DNA of 9,873 bases, taken from the NCBI GenBank assembly GCA_015069065.1, contig SVJI01000042.1, positions 1 through 9,873 of the forward strand, read 5' to 3'. Each line of letters begins with the position of its first letter. The first letter of the stretch is position 1. This document shows positions 6,423-9,873 of the stretch, piece after piece. Both the position numbers and the translations under genes were made by a program. This stretch comes from Oscillospiraceae bacterium (GTDB lineage: Bacteria > Bacillota > Clostridia > UMGS1883). The notes beneath the pieces were generated by a model, which saw only the letters and a program-made list of their open reading frames with translations, had not been told where the DNA came from and ran no database searches.

Positions 6423-7620
6423 CTGTTTCTCCTTTTTCGCTTTGAAAATCCTCTGCCGCCTGTTCCAATGGAACTTCCTTATCCGTGCGGACAAGACACT
6501 CGGCTGTAAAGGTAGCGGTATATTCGTTCTCCCCCTCAGAGACGACCTCTGTAAGATTTATTATTTCCATATCATTTTTTAAAAGTGAGTCTGTAAACGC
6601 TTTTCTTCGGATCTCGAGCATCTTTTCCACATCTGTGTCTGTGCTTGTGACGTCAACCTCAAGATAGTCGATTTTAGAAAATGATACACCAAGCAGTGGC
6701 AGAGCATACTTTCTTTCTATTTTATCATATTCAGCATATGAAATTCCACTGTTTAGTGAAAATTTTATATTATTTTTTTTCAAATTTAATGCAAATACGC
6801 TTTTCTTCTTTCCTGTCGGAGTTTTGGTGTAGGTTTTTTTGGGGATAATGACGGTCTTTTCTTCAAATAAACGCAGTGTTACGTTTCCGCATGCGTGGTG
6901 GTAGTAGGTGGGAATATTCTCGTTTTCACTCCTGAAAACGCCTGTTATTATTACCTGACCTTTTTCTACCCACGCACCCTCGCTTACGAGAGGATGACCG
7001 CAGTAAACCTGCATCTTTTCAACTACACCGCTATGGGTTGCAATTACATCAGCAGGCTCATGTATTTCGTTCATGGCAGGTTTCGGGGTGCGTTCCTTCA
7101 CCTTTACAAGTGCACTGCTCCCCTTAAGGTCCACCCACAGCCAAGACACTTCGTCAAGAGCCAGAATGGCGTTGCGCTTGATGGCGTACTGGTCAACCTT
7201 ATGTTTCAGCGCGCCTATGTATATGCCGTTTTCCGATATGACCTCCCTGACCTGTGCCTGAAGCTTTTTGTCACCGCCCTCAATTTCAACTCTCCATATA
7301 AAAAGGGAAAATATAAATGCAGCCACAAGGAAAATTGCAGGGAGAACGAGGAGAAGAACTCTCTTTTTATACCTTTGCAGAACTATCGGCAGACCAAAGC
7401 TTTCGACGAGGGTAAGAGTCAGTTTTTCGGGTGCGCTTTCAAGGAGCTTGTCGCCGCCGCGCTTACTTACACAGAAGGTCAGCGAATCTTCGCCTGTGCG
7501 TCTGATGTTGTGAACATATATTTTGCTGCTGGAGGCGATGTTTAAAATCCTTTCGGGAAATCTGCCCTCCGCTTTTATGATGTAACTGCCTTTAATACAG
7601 TTTATTATTGTGCCGAACAT
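6406..7620 (-). CDS. yqfD: Sporulation protein YqfD
   Basis: YqfD is a membrane protein of the sporulation programme; in B. subtilis it belongs to the mother-cell sigma-E regulon, and its biochemical role is not established. The 404-residue product has a cytoplasmic N-terminal domain (about 1-85, opening MFGTIINCIKGSYIIKAEG), one clear transmembrane helix at about 87-109 (VLLLVLPAIFLVAAFIFSLF), and a large extracytoplasmic part with VEIEGG at 111-116, LDEVSWLWVDLKGSSALVKV at 155-174 and GVVEKMQVYCGHPLVSEGAWV at 198-218. ATG 7620 is preceded by AAAGGAGTG about 7 nt upstream and by a sigma-E-like promoter. It is the first gene of the minus-strand block. The tail after about residue 382 is acidic and overlaps phoH. 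Its usual upstream partner yqfC is here on the opposite strand. Confidence 0.95.
   Translation of the reverse strand: MFGTIINCIKGSYIIKAEGRFPERILNIASSSKIYVHNIRRTGEDSLTFCVSKRGGDKLLESAPEKLTLTLVESFGLPIVLQRYKKRVLLLVLPAIFLVAAFIFSLFIWRVEIEGGDKKLQAQVREVISENGIYIGALKHKVDQYAIKRNAILALDEVSWLWVDLKGSSALVKVKERTPKPAMNEIHEPADVIATHSGVVEKMQVYCGHPLVSEGAWVEKGQVIITGVFRSENENIPTYYHHACGNVTLRLFEEKTVIIPKKTYTKTPTGKKKSVFALNLKKNNIKFSLNSGISYAEYDKIERKYALPLLGVSFSKIDYLEVDVTSTDTDVEKMLEIRRKAFTDSLLKNDMEIINLTEVVSEGENEYTATFTAECLVRTDKEVPLEQAAEDFQSEKGETDGKNS
6429..6434 (-). promoter_or_regulatory. Ribosome binding site that sets the phoH start
   Basis: AAGGAG on the minus strand, 6 nt before ATG 6422 and inside the last codons of yqfD. 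It selects the 314-residue PhoH over a version 24 residues longer starting at 6494. Confidence 0.8.
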
Positions 7621-7644
7621 GGAAAATCACTCCTTTAATAATAA

Positions 7645-7674
7645 ATTGTATGTTTCAGCTTTTTGCAGAATACC
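7645..7674 (-). promoter_or_regulatory. Probable sigma-E promoter for yqfD
   Basis: The minus strand carries CATACAAT at 7645-7652, identical to the -10 consensus recorded for B. subtilis sigma-E (CATACAMT). Sixteen bases upstream is AGGTATT, whose TATT core (7669-7672) only partly matches the -35 consensus (KMATATT), and the spacing is 1-2 nt longer than usual. Transcription would start near 7638, about 18 nt before the yqfD ATG, leaving the ribosome binding site intact. yqfD belongs to the sigma-E regulon in B. subtilis, which supports the call. A promoter serving the housekeeping genes in vegetative cells was not found here. Confidence 0.55.
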
Positions 7675-7690
7675 TTATATAATGAGGAGG
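7669..7690 (+). promoter_or_regulatory. yqfC start region: strong RBS and weak sigma-E-like -10
   Basis: GAGGAGG at 7684-7690 lies 7 nt before the yqfC ATG and fixes its start. Upstream, AATACCTT at 7669-7676 matches 5 of 8 positions of the sigma-E -10 consensus, with GTATGTT (7648-7654) 14 nt before it as a possible -35. The two divergent promoters would then overlap. The ribosome binding site is certain; the promoter is tentative. Confidence 0.4.
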
Positions 7691-7697
7691 ATGAAAA

Positions 7698-7970
7698 ATG
7701 AGAAAAAAAGAACCCCGTGCGGCACGTATTGCCGAGGCGCTTGACTTGCCGCTGGACATAATCTGTGACATTCCCAGAACAGAAATCATGGGAAATACGA
7801 GTATAAATGTCGAAAATTTCAGAGGTATTCTGGATTATAACGAAAGCTGTGTAAAGATAAATACAACTGTTGGAATTATAAAAATTGAGGGGGATGAGCT
7901 TTTTATTGAAAGTATTACGGATGAGGGCGCGTTCATAAAAGGAAAAATTATTCGTGTTGAATTTATCTGA
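7698..7970 (+). CDS. yqfC: Sporulation protein YqfC
   Basis: This 90-residue YabP/YqfC-family protein has a basic N-terminus (MRKKEPRAARIAEAL), LPLDIICDIPRTEIMGNTSI at 17-36, the family hallmark VENFRGILDYNE at 38-49, and a beta-rich C-terminus with GIIKIEGDELFIESITDEG at 59-77 and GKIIRVEF at 82-89. B. subtilis yqfC is a sigma-E gene directly upstream of yqfD on the same strand; its molecular role is not known. Here it is divergent from yqfD and followed 24 bp later by ylbJ on the same strand, so the two sporulation genes probably form one transcript. No signal peptide or membrane segment is visible. Confidence 0.93.
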   Translation: MRKKEPRAARIAEALDLPLDIICDIPRTEIMGNTSINVENFRGILDYNESCVKINTTVGIIKIEGDELFIESITDEGAFIKGKIIRVEFI

Positions 7971-7980
7971 TTTTTATTGA

Positions 7981-7987
7981 AAGGTGG
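7981..7987 (+). promoter_or_regulatory. Ribosome binding site that sets the ylbJ start
   Basis: AAGGTGG, 7 nt before ATG 7995. It makes the upstream in-frame TTG at 7977 unlikely as the start. It lies in the 24-bp gap after yqfC. Confidence 0.75.
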
Positions 7988-7994
7988 TAATCAG

Positions 7995-8996
7995 ATGTTG
8001 TTTTTTGTTATCTGTGCCTGCTTTGCGCTTTTTCCTGCGCAGGTGCTTGCAGGCGCGCAAAGCGGACTGGCACTGTGTATAAATGCCGTTATACCGTCGC
8101 TATTGCCATTTATGCTGTTTTCTGCGTGTATTATAAAAAGTAATTTTTCAAGACCGTTGGGTGCGGCGTTATCCAAGGTGCTTTCACCCATTACAGGGAT
8201 GAGCCCTGACGGCTGCGTGTGCTTTATCACAGGGTTACTGGGTGGGTACGGAGCAGGGGCGCGGGCGGTGCTTGAAAGCTATAACGAAAATCATATATCG
8301 GAGGAAGAAGCACAGAGGCTTCTGGCTTTCTGTAATAATGCAGGTCCGCTTTTTATTATGGGTACTGTGGGGGTAGGCTTTTTTTCAAGTAAGTCTGTGG
8401 GAGCGATGCTGTTTTTTGTGCAGGTAGTTACAGCCATAATCTGCGCCCGTATTTTTTCAGGGGATTTTAAGAAAAGGAATATTTCCGTAAAGGAAGAATG
8501 GGATTTCTATAAAAAAAATAAGCCCCCCATTGGAGGACTTATTACTAAATCTGCCATAGAAAGCGGCAGTGCAATTATTACCGCCTGTGTTTTCGTTATC
8601 GCTTTCAGTGCGATACTGGAAATTCTGCCCTTTGGAAGCTACAGTCTCCTTACAGGAGTGCTGGAGGTTACGCGGGGAACTGCCGAGATGTCGCGTCAGG
8701 GAATGAGTACACTGCCTGTTGTAAGTGCGATTCTTTCCTGGGGCGGAATGAGCGTGCATTTTCAGGCAAATGCACTGTGTGATGGCAAATTCCGCATGAA
8801 CACATACTATGTCGGAAAAATACTGGCAAGTATGATTTCCTTTTTAATAACCAAGCTAGTATGCGGTGATACGAATATCTTTTTATTGACGGCTGTGCTG
8901 ATTATTGCACTTTTACTAATTGGAGCGGTAGTCAGATTTCTGTTTTCCCCAAAATTTGCTCGGCAACACGTATTCCGTCAACGGCGGCACTCATAA
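7995..8996 (+). CDS. ylbJ: Sporulation integral membrane protein YlbJ
   Basis: YlbJ is a polytopic membrane protein of the nucleoside-recognition/gate domain group, expressed under sigma-E in B. subtilis and needed for efficient sporulation; its transport substrate, if any, is unknown. The 333-residue product starts at ATG 7995. It shows a hydrophobic N-terminus (1-20), VIPSLLPFMLFSACII at 32-47, GLLGGYGAGARAV at 80-92, AFCNNAGPLFIMGTVGVGFF at 111-130, a cytoplasmic linker at about 155-180, then helices at about 190-212, 268-288 and 293-316. SWGGMSVHFQ at 248-257 is a family-type motif. B. subtilis YlbJ is longer, but both core halves are present here. The last 21 residues, after the final helix, are basic and lie antisense to the convergent oxidoreductase gene. 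The coding sequence also contains a minus-strand terminator (8511-8543). Confidence 0.92.
   Translation: MLFFVICACFALFPAQVLAGAQSGLALCINAVIPSLLPFMLFSACIIKSNFSRPLGAALSKVLSPITGMSPDGCVCFITGLLGGYGAGARAVLESYNENHISEEEAQRLLAFCNNAGPLFIMGTVGVGFFSSKSVGAMLFFVQVVTAIICARIFSGDFKKRNISVKEEWDFYKKNKPPIGGLITKSAIESGSAIITACVFVIAFSAILEILPFGSYSLLTGVLEVTRGTAEMSRQGMSTLPVVSAILSWGGMSVHFQANALCDGKFRMNTYYVGKILASMISFLITKLVCGDTNIFLLTAVLIIALLLIGAVVRFLFSPKFARQHVFRQRRHS
8511..8543 (-). terminator. Intrinsic terminator on the minus strand inside ylbJ
   Basis: Read on the minus strand: AAUAAGUCCUCC, loop AAU, GGGGGGCUUAUU, then UUUUUU. This is a 12-bp stem (10 Watson-Crick pairs and 2 G-U pairs), a 3-nt loop and eight consecutive Us counting the last two of the stem. 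On the plus strand the two G-U pairs become C-A mismatches and no U-run follows, so the element is directional. It lies about 390 nt past the stop codon of the convergent oxidoreductase gene and within codons 173-183 of ylbJ. The likely role is to end that gene's transcript. Confidence 0.6.
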
Positions 8997-9873
8997 TACC
9001 GCCTGCATAGCCTGCGCCCTCTCCGCAGGGGTAAAGTCCGTTAACACTTGACTGCAAATCCTCTCCGCGTACAATACGCACAGGGGAGGAGGAGCGGCTT
9101 TCCACAGCGGTAAGCACCGCATCAGGCAGTGCAAAGCCACGGAGCTTTCTGTCCATAAGGGTTATACCGTCACGGATGGAATGTGCTATAAACTCGGGGA
9201 AAAGCTGCATCAGGTTACTGGGTGTTACACCAACAGGGTAGGTGGGTGACACACAGCCCAACGATACACTTTTCTGCCCCTTTATAAAATCGGCAGAGGT
9301 CTGCACAGGTGCGAAGTAATTACCGCCACCCATATAAAATGCGCTTTTTTCAAGCTTTTGCTGAAAGTGCATACCGCTTAATACATCGTCACCCTCAAAA
9401 TCTGTCGGGAGAATACTTACTAAAACGGCACTGTTGGCGTTTTCACCGTCACGCGCGAAATTACTCATTCCGTTTGTGACAACGGTGTTTTCCTCGCTGG
9501 CAGCGGCTACTACACTGCCGCCCGGACACATACAGAAGGTATATACCCCTCTGCCGTCCTTAAGGTGTACTGCCATTTTATAATCGGCAGCGGGAAGCTC
9601 GGTTGCATATTCGTGATAGAGTGCTTCGTTAATAAGCTTTTGAGGATGCTCTATCCTGACGCCCACGGAAAAAGGCTTACGCTCCATTATAATATTATGC
9701 GAGTGAAGCATTTTTACAGTGTCGCGCGCACTGTGACCAATAGCAAGTATCAGGGTATCGGTATCAATATCTCCTCTGGAGGTTTTGATGCCGGTAATTT
9801 TATTGTCATTTACATATATGTCCGTTAGTTTGCAGCCGAAGCGTACCTCACCGCCAAGCGATATAATTTCGTT
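8932..9873 (-). CDS. COG2509-type FAD-dependent oxidoreductase, C-terminal 313 residues (runs off the right edge)
   Basis: This is a large flavoprotein family of uncharacterised FAD-dependent dehydrogenases, about 450-550 residues when complete; substrates are not established. The frame is open to the window edge, so the N-terminus with the first Rossmann motif is missing. Visible, numbered from the first complete codon: LILAIGHSARDTV at 41-53 (diagnostic for the family), FSVGVRIEHPQKLI starting near 66, and the C-terminal FAD-contact segment LYPCGEGAGYAGGIMSAAVDG from about 280. The TGA at 8932-8934 lies inside the ylbJ coding region, so the two genes converge and overlap by 65 bp. No terminator lies just after the stop; the nearest good one on this strand is at 8511-8543. 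The link between this gene and the sporulation genes seems positional only. Confidence 0.9.
   Translation of the reverse strand, partial: NEIISLGGEVRFGCKLTDIYVNDNKITGIKTSRGDIDTDTLILAIGHSARDTVKMLHSHNIIMERKPFSVGVRIEHPQKLINEALYHEYATELPAADYKMAVHLKDGRGVYTFCMCPGGSVVAAASEENTVVTNGMSNFARDGENANSAVLVSILPTDFEGDDVLSGMHFQQKLEKSAFYMGGGNYFAPVQTSADFIKGQKSVSLGCVSPTYPVGVTPSNLMQLFPEFIAHSIRDGITLMDRKLRGFALPDAVLTAVESRSSSPVRIVRGEDLQSSVNGLYPCGEGAGYAGGIMSAAVDGIRVAEQILGKTEI

Noticed and set aside
6773..6780. Run of eight Ts on the plus strand in yqfD
   Set aside because: No GC-rich stem precedes it on the plus strand; it simply encodes the Lys-Lys-Asn-Asn stretch of YqfD on the minus strand.
7678..7683. Perfect TATAAT on the plus strand upstream of yqfC
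   Set aside because: It directly abuts the GAGGAGG ribosome binding site. Transcription from it would start at or after that site and destroy it, and no -35 lies 17 nt upstream.
9107..9120. GCGGT/ACCGC hairpin with a 4-nt loop
   Set aside because: The stem is only 5 bp with no U-run on either side, and it lies in conserved flavoprotein coding sequence. It is not a terminator for ylbJ.

Overview
The window looks like chromosomal core DNA from a spore-forming, low- to mid-GC Firmicute, most likely class Clostridia (Oscillospiraceae/Ruminococcaceae-like). The reasons are the conserved yqfD-phoH-pgpH-ybeY-dgkA-era-yqzL-recO gene order known from Bacillus and Clostridia, three sporulation-family genes (yqfC, yqfD, ylbJ), a clostridial-type pyruvate phosphate dikinase, and strong AGGAGG-type ribosome binding sites. 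No tRNA, rRNA, CRISPR array, insertion sequence or phage gene was seen.

Layout from left to right. Positions 1-642 (minus) hold the first 214 codons of ppdK, with its own leader and a possible promoter. Positions 749-7620 (minus) are one tightly packed block, transcribed right to left: yqfD, phoH, pgpH, ybeY, dgkA, era, yqzL, recO. yqfD/phoH, phoH/pgpH, pgpH/(ybeY ribosome binding site) and yqzL/recO overlap or touch. The 45-codon yqzL gene (1465-1602) is easily missed. Positions 7621-7697 are a 77-bp divergent intergenic region. Positions 7698-8996 (plus) hold yqfC and ylbJ. Positions 8932-9873 (minus) hold the C-terminal 313 residues of a COG2509-type FAD-dependent oxidoreductase, which converges on ylbJ and overlaps it by 65 bp.

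Functionally, the minus block joins sporulation (yqfD) to housekeeping: PhoH ATPase and YbeY RNase with Era (16S rRNA and 30S maturation), PgpH (cyclic-di-AMP breakdown), DgkA (lipid kinase, probably undecaprenol kinase) and RecO (recombination repair). yqfC and ylbJ form a divergent sporulation pair. A perfect match to the B. subtilis sigma-E -10 consensus (CATACAAT) lies in front of yqfD.

The core genes are well known, and I found no new protein system. The least expected signals are non-coding: (a) a 14-bp hairpin whose loop carries the ribosome binding site and start codon of yqzL, with an alternative upstream pairing; (b) a textbook intrinsic terminator on the minus strand inside the ylbJ coding sequence, placed to end the transcript of the convergent oxidoreductase gene only after about 390 nt antisense to ylbJ; (c) the divergent placement of yqfC, which normally sits directly upstream of yqfD on the same strand, now paired with ylbJ.
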